Positions 54,730 through 64,000 of a stretch of DNA of 64,000 bases are shown in pieces. The stretch lies in the NCBI GenBank assembly GCA_963575745.1, contig CAUYUJ010003055.1, forward strand, positions 1 through 64,000, written 5' to 3'. The notes beneath the pieces were generated by a model that did not search any database, had not been told where the DNA came from, and saw nothing but the letters and a program-made list of their open reading frames with translations. Both the position numbers and the translations under genes were made by a program. Position 1 is the stretch's first letter; every line of letters starts with the position of its first letter. This DNA comes from Prorocentrum cordatum. Its lineage: Eukaryota > Sar > Dinophyceae > Prorocentrales > Prorocentraceae.

Positions 54730-55546
54730 CCCAGCTCGACCGGCACCTCCGCCGGGTCGCAGGCGTCCGGGGCCAGGAAGTGCTTGTGCTCCTCGCCCTC
54801 GCTGACCAAGACGAACTTTGCGCGGGTCGCCTCGGGCACCCAGAGCGAGAAGATGTTGAAGATGGCGCGGAACACAAACCCCGGGCGGTAGAAGTAGACC
54901 TTCTTGAGGAGCTCCGGATAGTGCGTCGTCACGAGCCGCAACGACTCCCTCAGCACCGGCAGGCCCTCCGGCATCGTCTCGTGATCGGGCAGGTGCGGGC
55001 CCACGCTGGGGTCTGGCCGCCGCCTCTCCTGGATACACCGGGAATCGTCCGGCGCTCCGTCGGCATCCCAGTACCGGGTGAACGCGAAATCTGCCATCTC
55101 GCTGTCTGGGAACGCCCCGACGTCACAGATGTAGGAGCCCTTGCTCTTTATCTCGGCGGCGGCCCGCTCCACGACGAAGCAGGCGGCGCGCAGGTGCGTG
55201 CATGGGATCATGGTGTCGGACGGCTTCCGCCCTGGGGCATCGCTGGAGGTCATCAGCGAGGTCCGGCCTACCAGAACGGGCTCCCCATCGCGGTCCCGCA
55301 GGCCGTAGTCCCCGAAATATGCACTGGCGCCCGCGTTGCTCCCGTGCATGAGGAGCTTACGGGCCATCCCCCTCCGGTGGAAGTCCACACACCGGTACTC
55401 CCTGCGGAACTCCGCCGTCTTCCTCAGCCTCTCTGCGGCGCTCCGCACGGGGTCCTTGGCCCGCTGGTTGCGCTCGGCCTGCAAGAAACGCGCGAGGAGC
55501 CTGTCCGGCCCCTCTGGCGGCGACAAGTACGGGTCCTCCTCCGCCT
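54730..55546 (-). CDS. CRAL-TRIO (Sec14-like) lipid-transfer protein, main exon
   Basis: Proteins of this family bind and move phosphatidylinositol, phosphatidylcholine or other hydrophobic molecules between membranes. The exon starts after TTTGCATTCCCCAG (55547). EDPYLSPPEGPDRLLARFLQ followed by AERLRKTAEFRREYR corresponds to the N-terminal CRAL-TRIO-N helices. The lipid-binding domain is clearest at the end: TTHYPELLKKVYFYRPGFVF, then VPEATRAKFVLVSEGEEH and DPAEVPVELGG, the usual P-x-x-LGG close. The middle (about 55050-55330) holds GMARKLLMHGSNAGASAYFG and is less typical. No clear first exon; a minus-strand frame at 55683-55858 starting MTETAAFASFAPSW is a candidate. Confidence 0.8.
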
Positions 55547-58236
55547 CTGGGGAATGCAAACATGAAGGGGCTCTGGGACACACAGATAAATAGACACAAA
55601 TCCCAGGATTTCCCATATTTTTTATACTTTCTGAATTTTCGTCTTCCCCTGCACTTCCCATATTTTCCAGGGGACCGACGATTCATTGTCTGTGTTTTTT
55701 CCCTTCCTGAAGAAATGCCAATATCGCTGCTCTCCGCACCTCTCCTGGGGTGCGTTCTGACCAGGACTTCGAGGCGAACCCAGCGGTGGCGACGAGGGCC
55801 CCCCAGGAGGCCCAGGAGGGAGCAAACGAGGCAAAGGCAGCGGTCTCGGTCATCTCACTGCACCGACCTTGCAGGTGTGCTGCAGCGGTTTGTTGCGTCG
55901 ATTTCTGCCAATGCAGAACGCCGAAACGGCGAGCGAACAACTACATTATTTTCACGATTTTTGTTTTTTGTTCTTTTTGTAATCTTCATTCCTGGCCCAA
56001 AGACATCCGCACGAAATCCACTTCGAAATCCGGAACGACATTCTCCAGGACAATCCGGGCCCATCGCATTGCTTCCCGAGTGAAATCCGCTCTACGATGC
56101 TGGCGCCATGAGGGCAAACGATCGAGGGCGGCCAAGAGGGGAGCGTCTAAGAGGGGGGGTGCAAATCATGGCTGGCGGCATGTGCGCGGCTCAAGGGGGG
56201 GCCAGGGACGTCATGAAATTCGCCGGCCCAACGGGCCAGAGGCGTGCTAAGATCCCCGGTAATTGTTTAACACTATTCTACTTCGCGCGCGCGTGGCGGC
56301 CCCTGGGGGTCCCAGGACGAAAAATACGCCGGCCGATCCCCGGCGGATCCCTGGGCGATCTCCAGCCAGGTCCCCCAGAAAGCTCCAGGGGAGGGCAATT
56401 TCTCGACACCTCTCACGAGGATCGTGACTTCCGAGGGGGGAGCCGCAATCGATCACCCCTCCTCTCGCCCCTGCGAGCTTGTAACCCCAAGTGGCCATGT
56501 AAAGGTTAAATGTCTTGAGGCTTGGCGGGGGGCCTGCCGAAGTAGGTGGCGGAACGGATGGCGAGGAAGCCGATCAGTTTAGACAAGGGGGGGAGAAATG
56601 CGCAGGACCCACCCTTGCAGCGAAAACGCTTGAACCAAAATGGCAAGAAAGGGCTTGAACCAAAATTGCAACATAAATTGGATGAGGCGGGGCAGGCTGG
56701 TAACGGGAGGAAGAGGAATGGGGAGGGTGAGGAGGGGGGGGAATCCACCAGTCCTTTGAACGCGAAGGTGGTTGCAGAGATGTTTGTTCCAACCTCCTTG
56801 TTTCCCCTCGGGGAAATCTTAACCGCCCCCAGCCCCTGCCCCTGCCTCTGGGTGCGACGGGGTGGCCGGCGCGAGGCCGTTGAGCAACCATGGTGGTCCA
56901 AGATGGTTCCACGAGGGCCTCCGTAAGATGAAGATTTCCGCAACGGTGGCGCGACTGAGTCAAGGATGGCTCCAGATGGCTCCAAATGGCGCGACGCGAA
57001 GGATGCGGACCATTCTGAAGGCGGGCCCAGACGGACACGGAACCCCCCAGGAAGCCCCGAGCGGCCAATGTCTCAAACACGTGGAGACCTCCAACTGCTC
57101 TCACCAATCCGTGCCTTCGCAGCTGCGGTTCTCTGGCGCGTCCCGACGCCCCAAAGATTGCCCAACAGGGCGCCAACATTTGGCTCGGAACAGCAGTGGC
57201 CTCCCCCGAAAGCGCGAGAACCCCACAGGCGCCCCCAAGAGGGCTCGCAACGGTGTTTTTTCGGGCGCTGGCGGGAGCCGAGGCGAAATAATGACCTCCT
57301 CATCTTTGATTGCAGCCCTCGAAGAACCCCCTCCCGAAAAATCCATGTCCCGAGCTGGGCCCGAAGAAGGTCCCAAAGGAGTCCCGAACGCTTCGGCCTG
57401 GCGCACGGTCGGCCGCAGAAGGCGCAAACAGGCCCCCGAGGAGTTTTCGGAGCAAAGCGCCGAAGACGACCGAGACGACGAGGGGGGCGAAGACCAGGAC
57501 GCCAGCGAGGGCGACGACAACGACGGCCACCACCACCACTGCAAAGCCGGGGGGGGACGCCCGGCTCGACCATTGAGGGGCCAAATTATTGGGACAACTG
57601 GCGGCCCCGTTCGACTTCGGGCGACCCTGGGGGGCAGGTCCGCCCGAGATTGCTTTGGACGCATGGGGGCGCGAATCTCAACCACGGAGGGCCCCATGGT
57701 CGAACCCAGGCGTCTCGGGGGACGTGGCACCGACGGCGGCGGCGAAGGCGGCGGCGGCGGCGGCGAGGACGACGAGCGCGGCGACGACGGACGGCGACGG
57801 CGAAGACGACCGAGATGACGACAAGGGCACCGACCACGACGCCGGCGAGGGCGACGATTTCGACCACGACGGCGACGATGTGAAGTGGCCCCAGGCTCGC
57901 GGACGGAGGGGCTTACCATTTTTCCCAAGTCGCCGTGCGCCTGCGGCCCCACAGCGAGAACTTCCCCGATTGGCGCGACCTGGGGGCCCCGGGGCAAGAT
58001 TTGAACCCTGGATTTGTTTCAGTGTTATGAACATGGCCGCACCTCGCTGGGAACGGACCTGCCTGCCCTTGCGCCGGGGCCCCGCTGGAAAGAAAAAAGC
58101 CAAGATAAAGCCGCCAGCAGCGATCGCCCGGAAGGGCAGCCAGTCAGCACGCACCTCCCCTGGTGCACACCCTGCCGACTATGCGCCCTCGATCGCCCGA
58201 GGCGGCGCCCTCGCCTGCGAAACGCCCCCGGGCTCC
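55547..58236. other. No gene identified; possible first exon of the CRAL-TRIO gene
   Basis: Near 55560-55720 the minus strand is pyrimidine-rich like an intron. 56500-57460 has long frames on both strands with no domain. 57470-57550 and 57770-57890 are GACGACGAGG/GGCGACGAC-type degenerate triplet repeats. Confidence 0.4.
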
Positions 58237-61071
58237 TCACGCGCCCTTCTTCCTCTTCTTCAGCGCGGGCATCCCGCCAGGGGCGGCGCCCTTCCCAAGC
58301 CCCGCCGCGGCCGCGGCGGCAGGGGCGACTGCGCCCGCCCCTGAGGCGGCTGGTGCCTCGGCTGGTTTCTGTTCCCCTGCCCGGAGTTTGTTGCGGATGT
58401 TTTGGTGCAAATCGCTCTCCTGCACTTTCAGGTGCTGGGTCACCCGCTTGAGCGTCCCCCCCACCGCTTTCTCGTAGGTCGGGTTCCCCTCCTTGCCCAC
58501 GATCTGGACCGCCAGGGCGACGTTCGACAGGTCCTGGGCCAGCTGCTTCACGGCCTCCTCGGCCTTCGGCAGCTTCTCCAGCAGGTCCGCGAAGTTCTTC
58601 CTGTGGTCCACGTTGTCGTTCCAGCTGTTGTGCTCTGCCGCCCGCTGCAGGTTCTGCTTGGTGGTGGGGAAGCTCACGATGCCCGCCTCGGCCGTTTTCG
58701 CTACCCTCTGCGCGTCGTCGGGGGCTGGGTCGGCGAACGCCCAGGGGCAATGAGAGAAGTCCCACTTGGCGACCCCGGCCAGCACGCTGCCGAACAGCTT
58801 GTTGTAGTTCGCGATGGCCTCCTCGAGGATCCGCACCTTGCTGATGCCCACCTGGAACGCCTGGTACCACTCCATCTTCATGCGGTCTGTCTTATCGCCG
58901 AAGCCGCTGCGCAGCGAAACCGTCTTGGGCGCCTGCGCGTTCGCCTGGTGCGCCCCGTCCAGGACCTGAGCAATCTCGAGGATGCCGCCAAGCAGCTTGC
59001 CGTCCAGCACCCGGCCGTGCGCTTCCTCGAGGCGCGCCATTGCGCGCCCCGCGGCCATGATGGGAGCGAGGGCGGGGGGCATGAAATCCACCTGGTCCTC
59101 GTGCTCGCGCAGGATGGTCGCCACGAACTTGCCCTTCCCGACGGCGGTCTCCAGGAGGCCGACCAAATTGTGCGCCACCCGCTGGCTCGCGCGCACCTTG
59201 GTTACGAACGTGACCAACTCAGAGCCGGGGTGCTCGGACGGGAACGTCTCTTTGGAGATCTCGATCTTCTTCTCGTCGTGGTAAAGCTGTCCCCGAGCCC
59301 GCACCGCGGCCACGATGCTCTCCTCGCTGTGCGTGGGGTCGCCCTGCGCGCACCTCAAGTTAACGTGGCAGTGGAGATCGGTGAGGGCTTTGGCCTCGGC
59401 AATGCACTTGTCAGCGGGGGTCTTGAAATTCACCAGGAGGCCCAGGGCCTCCGACTGCCAAGCCACTGTGTTCATGCCAGGGATTCCGTGCTCCTCGTCA
59501 TTGCCGCCGTCGCCACCAGATCCATCCGCCTCGGCCTCGGCCTGGAGGAGGGCCCCGTTGGCCACGCTCGTCATGAAGGTTGCGTGGCCGTCTGAGGAAG
59601 AGAGCACGTGGTCGATCACCTGGAGCGTGGCCTTGGCGAGCGACGCGCACTGCTCAGCTCGCCGCTTGTCCTCCGCGTCGTCCGCGCCCCCGCCGTCGCC
59701 GTAGTTCATGCCGAAGGACGCCAGCTTCTGGGACATGTCGGGATCGTTGTTGAAATCGCACAGGTCGTCGAACGCCTCGTCCATGTCGCCGTCGGTCATG
59801 GCGTGCTGCACCAGTCGTTCGATGGCGGCGCTGATCTCCGTGTCCGCGGCTGCCGAGACGAGGGCCGCCCGGCTCTGGCCCTCCGAGAACTGCTCCTCCA
59901 TCCAACACCACGCGTCCTTGCCGTGGTGCGCGTGCGCGCCGTGGCAGACCTTCAGGTAGGAACGATGCCTCGTGCTGAACTTCATCTTGTGCGTCACGTA
60001 CTGCGCCGCCTTCTTCTTGAAAGACCTGCTCGGCTGCGCCCCAGAGGAAATGGCCTGCAACACGAGGGAGCCGAACACGAACAAGCTGAGGTCTGCCCAG
60101 GCCTGGGCCGACCATCCCTGGCCGAATGTGCCCTTGGCACGCACGTCGTGCTCAGCAATCTCGCACGGCAATCCCGCAATGAACCCCTTGATGCGCTGGC
60201 CGACCCGGACGATCGTCGCCGCCTCCGTCTGCCGCCACATCTTTTCCACGAGGCTCATGACCAGCGCCTGCTGCGCCTGGGCCACGGCTTCGGGGCATTT
60301 CAACAAGCCCAGGGAGAGACCGACCCCCTCGGCCTCGGCGTCGCCGTGGCTGGGGTTCGCGGCGACGCCCAAGCAGAAACCGCGGACGTAGGATTCGTCC
60401 TCCAGCGTGATCCGGTCCACGATCTTCTGGAACTCCGCAGTCAAAATGCGGGCAACCGTGGCGTGATCGCCCTGGCGGAACACCACAACCGCCTGCGCCG
60501 TGTCGGGCGCAGCTTTCAGGATAAAGGGGACCGGATTTGTTTTCACTCCTTCGAAAACAGCCCGTCGCGTTGTGATGTGGCTGGCGGCCTCGACAAGGTG
60601 GTTCGCCAACTTCTGCGCCTCCTCAACCTGAACGAGGCCCCCGAGCTTCCGAGCGACTTTCTCGATCTGTTGCAGCTTGCTGTCGAAGTCCCTCTTCCGG
60701 AGCGTGCCGGACCATTGCGAATCAAAGTCAAAATCCCTGTCGATCTGCTTTGCTTTGGTGTGGCCCTCTTCGATGGCAATCTCGGTGGCCCCGCGGCGTC
60801 TGCGCCCCTTCGAACCCTTGTCGGCTGTCTCTGGCTCCTCGGCGGGGAGCTTCGCCGACGCCCTGCCCGAACCACGACCAAAGGCGAGGGCCGGCGTGGC
60901 GGGCGGCGACGGGCTGCGGGCCGAAAGGCGGGAAGCCGCGTAAGAGGCAGCACGGCCAGCTCGGGAGACAACGTCGGGGACGCGCGGCTCGGCGCCCTGC
61001 GGCGCCTGCTTGCCGACCCTGCGCCTGGCGACGAGCTCGGCGAGGGCTGCCGAGCGCGCGCATTCCTCGTC
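58237..61071 (-). CDS. Uncharacterised protein, exon 2 (944 codons and stop)
   Basis: Starts after CCCACCCCCCACCCAG at 61072, in phase 0, with DEECARSAALAELVARRR, and runs open to a stop at 58237. No family recognised. Visible traits are an Arg/Lys-rich patch (KGSKGRRRRGATEI), long helical stretches rich in Ala, Glu and Gln, an acidic segment with DGGGADDAEDKRR, a His/Trp/Cys-rich patch (KVCHGAHAHHGKDAWCWMEE) and a C-terminal low-complexity tail ending MPALKKRKKGA, which looks like a nuclear localisation signal. Long frames on the opposite strand here have no such structure and are read as shadows. Confidence 0.7.
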   Translation of the reverse strand, partial: DEECARSAALAELVARRRVGKQAPQGAEPRVPDVVSRAGRAASYAASRLSARSPSPPATPALAFGRGSGRASAKLPAEEPETADKGSKGRRRRGATEIAIEEGHTKAKQIDRDFDFDSQWSGTLRKRDFDSKLQQIEKVARKLGGLVQVEEAQKLANHLVEAASHITTRRAVFEGVKTNPVPFILKAAPDTAQAVVVFRQGDHATVARILTAEFQKIVDRITLEDESYVRGFCLGVAANPSHGDAEAEGVGLSLGLLKCPEAVAQAQQALVMSLVEKMWRQTEAATIVRVGQRIKGFIAGLPCEIAEHDVRAKGTFGQGWSAQAWADLSLFVFGSLVLQAISSGAQPSRSFKKKAAQYVTHKMKFSTRHRSYLKVCHGAHAHHGKDAWCWMEEQFSEGQSRAALVSAAADTEISAAIERLVQHAMTDGDMDEAFDDLCDFNNDPDMSQKLASFGMNYGDGGGADDAEDKRRAEQCASLAKATLQVIDHVLSSSDGHATFMTSVANGALLQAEAEADGSGGDGGNDEEHGIPGMNTVAWQSEALGLLVNFKTPADKCIAEAKALTDLHCHVNLRCAQGDPTHSEESIVAAVRARGQLYHDEKKIEISKETFPSEHPGSELVTFVTKVRASQRVAHNLVGLLETAVGKGKFVATILREHEDQVDFMPPALAPIMAAGRAMARLEEAHGRVLDGKLLGGILEIAQVLDGAHQANAQAPKTVSLRSGFGDKTDRMKMEWYQAFQVGISKVRILEEAIANYNKLFGSVLAGVAKWDFSHCPWAFADPAPDDAQRVAKTAEAGIVSFPTTKQNLQRAAEHNSWNDNVDHRKNFADLLEKLPKAEEAVKQLAQDLSNVALAVQIVGKEGNPTYEKAVGGTLKRVTQHLKVQESDLHQNIRNKLRAGEQKPAEAPAASGAGAVAPAAAAAAGLGKGAAPGGMPALKKRKKGA

Positions 61072-61232
61072 CTGGGTGGGGGGTGGGAGGGCAGTGTGGC
61101 GCGCCCCCGACCGACCCGACCGAAAAAACCGGCGTGCCGGCCCATCCGTTATCAGCTCCCGCCCACGGCTCCAGAGGGGCCATATTTTCAAACAATAATT
61201 AAAACTACCACCCCAAAAACCCGTATGAAAAC
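61072..61232 (-). other. Predicted 161-bp intron carrying the GGATGGGCCGGCACGCC repeat
   Basis: Minus strand: donor CTCCGG|GTTTTC, acceptor CACCCAG|GAC, both phase 0. The interior contains GATAACGGATGGGCCGGCAC, the same unit that recurs upstream at 62330-63440. Confidence 0.6.
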
Positions 61233-62015
61233 CCGGAGGTCCGACAACTCGGGCGCTTCAATGGGGACCTCGCACGCGCGACCGCCGAGGAGGTCGCCGA
61301 GCCCGTGCTTGCCCGCGACCTGGTCGAAGTGGTTCTTGGCATCCTCCTTGCTCTGGTGCCCCGTGTCCTTTCGGAGTTCGTCTCGTTCTGTCCGGGCTCG
61401 TTTGAAACGATGGGTCCCCGCCGCCTGGTCGATGGCCTCGAATCCCGGGTTGCCCTCCATGTCGGTGCCGAACTTCAAGTGGCCGTACTTGCTTTCCACG
61501 AAGGCGATGGCTGCCTCTGCGTTCTCTGGGCACTCCTCGAACGGCAGCCGGTTCTTCCGCACGAAAGCCCAGAGCTCGTGGAACGTGCCCTCGATGAACT
61601 CCTCATTTTGCTGGCCCTTCACATTGCTGGTCGTGCGGGTCGTGAGGTCCACCTTCTCGCTCTTCTCATGTTTGCCCAACCCGCGGACCTTGTTTCGCCT
61701 GAAGTCCTGCTGTTTCTCCTCAACCTTCGGGCCCTTGGCCATCTCTGCGTTGAGGGCGATCTGGCTGGGGCCCGGGAAATGGCTCCGCCTCGTGTCAAAA
61801 CACTTGTAGCATTCTCGGCCTGTGGGTTTTTTCCCCGATTTGGCTGTCGGGCAGGGGTGGTGCGCATACCAAATGACGAAGCATTTTTTTCCAGGCTCGC
61901 AGTCTCTCTCCAGGTCGTGGGTCGTTTGCAGGCAGGTGTCGCATTTGCAAGGCTCGTGTTCGGCCCAGAAGTTAACTGGCTTCGCGTTCGCGCCCTTGCT
62001 CTGCGGCTTCCCCAT
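61233..62015 (-). CDS. Uncharacterised protein, exon 1 (261 codons)
   Basis: ATG at 62015: MGKPQSKGANAKPVNFWAEH. A Cys/His-rich segment follows (residues about 22-75) with CKCDTCLQTTHD, DCEPGKKCFVIWYAHHPC and RECYKCFDTRRSH: eight Cys and several His in spacing that suggests a zinc-binding fold. The remainder is Lys/Glu-rich. It splices in frame to exon 2, for a total of 1205 residues. The Gly at position 2 could be an N-myristoylation site. Not a family I can name. Confidence 0.65.
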
Positions 62016-62330
62016 GCTCGCGCGCGCCCGCGGGGTCGAAGCCGCTGGGCGCCTCGAGGGGGTGGGCGATCCTGGCCGGCTTCCACTCGAGCCGAACGGC
62101 AATTGCGTCCCAGGACCGGGGCGCAGGCTCGTGACAGCCTGCGGGCGCAGGCTCGTGACGACAGTTGCCCGCTTGGCTTCGGGCGCAGAGTGGCCACAGT
62201 TGCCTGCCCAGAGCCTTCCCAGCACGCGCGGCGCGTCTGCGGGGTCCGCGGGGGAAGAGGGGCGGAAAGAGATAAGGAATATCAGCAATTCTGGAGTGTT
62301 CTGCGGAGGCACCCGAGGAGGAGGAGGCAT
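62016..62330. other. 5' flank of the 1205-aa gene
   Basis: Contains GGCGCAGGCTCGTGACNNCC-type short direct repeats at 62118-62160. No leader relic seen. Confidence 0.4.
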
Positions 62331-63460
62331 TATTTTTGGCGTGCCGGCCCATCCGCTATCAGAGGCCCCAGGTTCCGAACGAGTTCGCGATGCGGGCCCG
62401 TCCGCAAGGCCTCCAAACACCTTTCCTTACATGGCCAACTTTTGGCGTGCCGGCCCATCCGTTATCAGACACCCCGCTTACCTAACGATTCGGGCGCGCA
62501 AGCGCTCCCGCCAGGCCATCAGAGGCCCTCGCCGACCCTGGCGCACGGCCATCAGAGGCCCAAGATTTCGCGGTAATTTGGGCGTGCCGGCCCATCCGCT
62601 ATCAGAGGCCCCCGCTCCCCTTTTGGCACCGGGGGGCCATCTGCAAGACCGCCCAAACAGAAATTTAAGTTGCTAACTTGTGGCGCGCCGGCCCTCCCGC
62701 TATCACATCCCCTGCAAACCGAACGACTTGGGCGTGCCAACTTTTGGCGTGCCGGCCCATCCGTTATCAGAGACCCACTTCCCTAACGATTTGGGTACGC
62801 AAACGCTCCCGCCAGGCCATCAGAGGCCCTCGCCGACCTACTGGTTTGAACGTGCCTGCCCTGGCGCACGGCCATCAGAAGCCCAATATTGCGCGGCAGT
62901 TTGGGCGTGCCGGCCCATCCGCTATCAGAGGTTCCCGCTTCCCTATTGGCGCGCGGGCCCACCCGCCAGAACACCCAAACAAAAGTTCTACTTGCTAACT
63001 TGTGGCGTGCGGGCCCATCCGCTATCAGAGCCCCCTGCTGCAAACCGAACGATTTGGGCGTGCGGGCCCATCCGTTATCAGGGCCCCCCGCTGACTTGCT
63101 GGCGCGCCGACGCACCCTTGGGGCCAGCACAGGCCCCAACTTAAGTGTGAATTCAAGCGTGTGGACCCCCCCCACTTGCATCGAAAACTACGGGGGCCTA
63201 CTGATTTGCAAGTGCTGGCCCATGCGCAATGCCATCAGAGGCCCAAGATTGCGCGGCTGTTTGGGCGCGCCGGCCCATTTGCTATCATCGGGCCCCCCCA
63301 AGACCTACCGATTTGGACGTGCTGCCCCATCCCCTTGGCATTCAAAGGCCTAAGCCTGCGCGTCATTTTGGGCGTGCCGGCCCATCCTGAATCAGAGGCT
63401 CCCGCTGACCGACCAAATTTGGGCGTGCCGGCATCCGTCCTCGCAGGCCCACCTCTGCGT
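62331..63460. repeat. Array of GGCGTGCCGGCCCATCCG units
   Basis: At least eleven copies (near 62337, 62444, 62581, 62680, 62746, 62905, 62955, 63004, 63057, 63267, 63371 and 63422) of TTTGGGCGTGCCGGCCCATC plus CGCTATCAGAGGCCCC, at 50-160 bp steps. Between them a second motif, CGCACGGCCATCAGAGGCCC, recurs. No gene. Confidence 0.85.
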
Positions 63461-63547
63461 CAATTTAGGCGCGGCGGTCCCTCCGATCTCACGGCCATGG
63501 CTCTGCCTCAGGACGGGTGCCTGCAACAGGCACAACAAAACATGCCC

Positions 63548-63692
63548 TGCGTCCTCCTCCTCCTCCTCCTCCTCCTCCTCCTGCGTCCTCCTGATGCGTC
63601 CTCCTCTTCGCTTTCCTCCACCCTCCACCTCCTCCTCCTTCTCCTCCTCCTCCTCCTCGTCGTCCTCCTCCTCCTCCTCCTCCTCCTCCTGC
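63548..63692. repeat. (TCC)n microsatellite
   Basis: About 145 bp of CTC with a unique break in the middle. Confidence 0.9.
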
Positions 63693-64000
63693 GCCGGAGA
63701 CAAAGACGTGAAAGGCACAGTGGCTTCGGCACTCCAGTTGCTGGCGCCGCAGGGGAGGGCCATCGCTCTTTTTTGAAATGATGTTGCTCTCTGTTTCCCT
63801 CTCCCCCTCTCTCTCTCTCTCTCTCTCGCGCGGCGCCCGAGGATCCGAGATTCGCTGGCATGTCGTCTGCCGCACGAACTTCTGGCAGCAAGTCTGCCTC
63901 GTCCTCCTCCTCCTCCTCCTCCTCCTCCTTCTCGTCGTCGTCCTCCTCTTCCTCCCTTTACTGCTCCTACTCCTCCTCCTCCTCTTCCTCCTCCTCCTCC
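63693..64000. repeat. Low-complexity end of window
   Basis: (TC)n at 63808-63828 and a (TCC)n run from 63901 to the end. Any gene here is cut by the window edge. Confidence 0.6.

Larger units (their letters stand above)
54007..54730 (-). other. Intron of the CRAL-TRIO gene made of nested inverted-repeat elements
   Basis: The gap between the two exons is filled almost entirely by four inverted-repeat elements (54025-54160, 54188-54714, and, inside the latter, 54281-54473 and 54509-54651). Almost no unique sequence is left. Confidence 0.6.

Noticed and set aside
58402-61809. Long plus-strand frames of 397 and 733 codons
   Set aside because: They lie opposite the GC-rich minus-strand exons, have His/Leu/Arg-rich composition without domains, and lack the spliced structure seen on the minus strand.

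Overview
The window looks like nuclear DNA of a dinoflagellate. Four things support this. Seven relics of the 22-nt dinoflagellate spliced leader (dinoSL, 21 of 22 bases matching in most copies) sit upstream of a tandemly repeated gene. Degraded LINE-type reverse transcriptases carry the RVGEA-x-x-PGP and PLxLKNxDNK motifs that I recall as typical of dinoflagellate retroelements. Genes are arranged as tandem units or as a few GC-rich exons split by repeat-filled introns. Most of the sequence is simple repeats and small inverted-repeat elements. I cannot name the species. There is no bacterial-style operon, CRISPR array or rRNA gene.

Layout. (1) 1-19458: a tandem array of a Tc1/mariner-like DNA transposon, seven copies A to G, all with the transposase on the minus strand. 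Full units of about 3.05-3.1 kb are transposon (about 1.8 kb) plus a GATC-rich spacer (about 1.25 kb). Two units (E-F and F-G) are about 1.8-1.9 kb because the spacer and the outer terminal repeats are missing. (2) 19459-24030: simple repeats, then AT-richer DNA with no recognised gene. (3) 24031-34800: one plus-strand LINE-like retroelement (N-terminal ORF, RVGEATNPGP motif, reverse transcriptase, C-terminal domain), full of stops and frameshifts. Its reverse transcriptase is cut at 28403 by a 4.9 kb inverted-repeat element with a 10-bp target duplication and resumes at 33347. The inserted element itself carries a minus-strand fragment of another LINE and several minisatellites. (4) 34800-39110: microsatellites, minisatellites and AT-rich DNA. 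(5) 39334-44125: a minus-strand SGNH/PC-esterase-like gene in at least two exons, with a decayed LINE in the long gap between them. (6) 44200-49840: minisatellites and microsatellites. (7) 49839-50828: terminal exon of a TauD/TfdA-type 2-oxoglutarate dioxygenase. (8) 51240-54714: a cluster of nested small inverted-repeat elements, four of which fill an intron of a CRAL-TRIO (Sec14-like) gene at 53921-55546. (9) 58237-62015: a two-exon gene for a predicted 1205-residue protein of no family I recognise, followed upstream by an array of short repeats, one of which also lies inside its intron.

The genes share no pathway that I can see. The main interest is in how mobile DNA is layered: a spliced-leader-marked transposase inside a DNA transposon, a datable insertion into a LINE, and inverted-repeat elements that appear to make up introns. 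Many short indels in parts of the tandem array look like either rapid decay or poor consensus polishing, so reading-frame breaks there should be treated with care.
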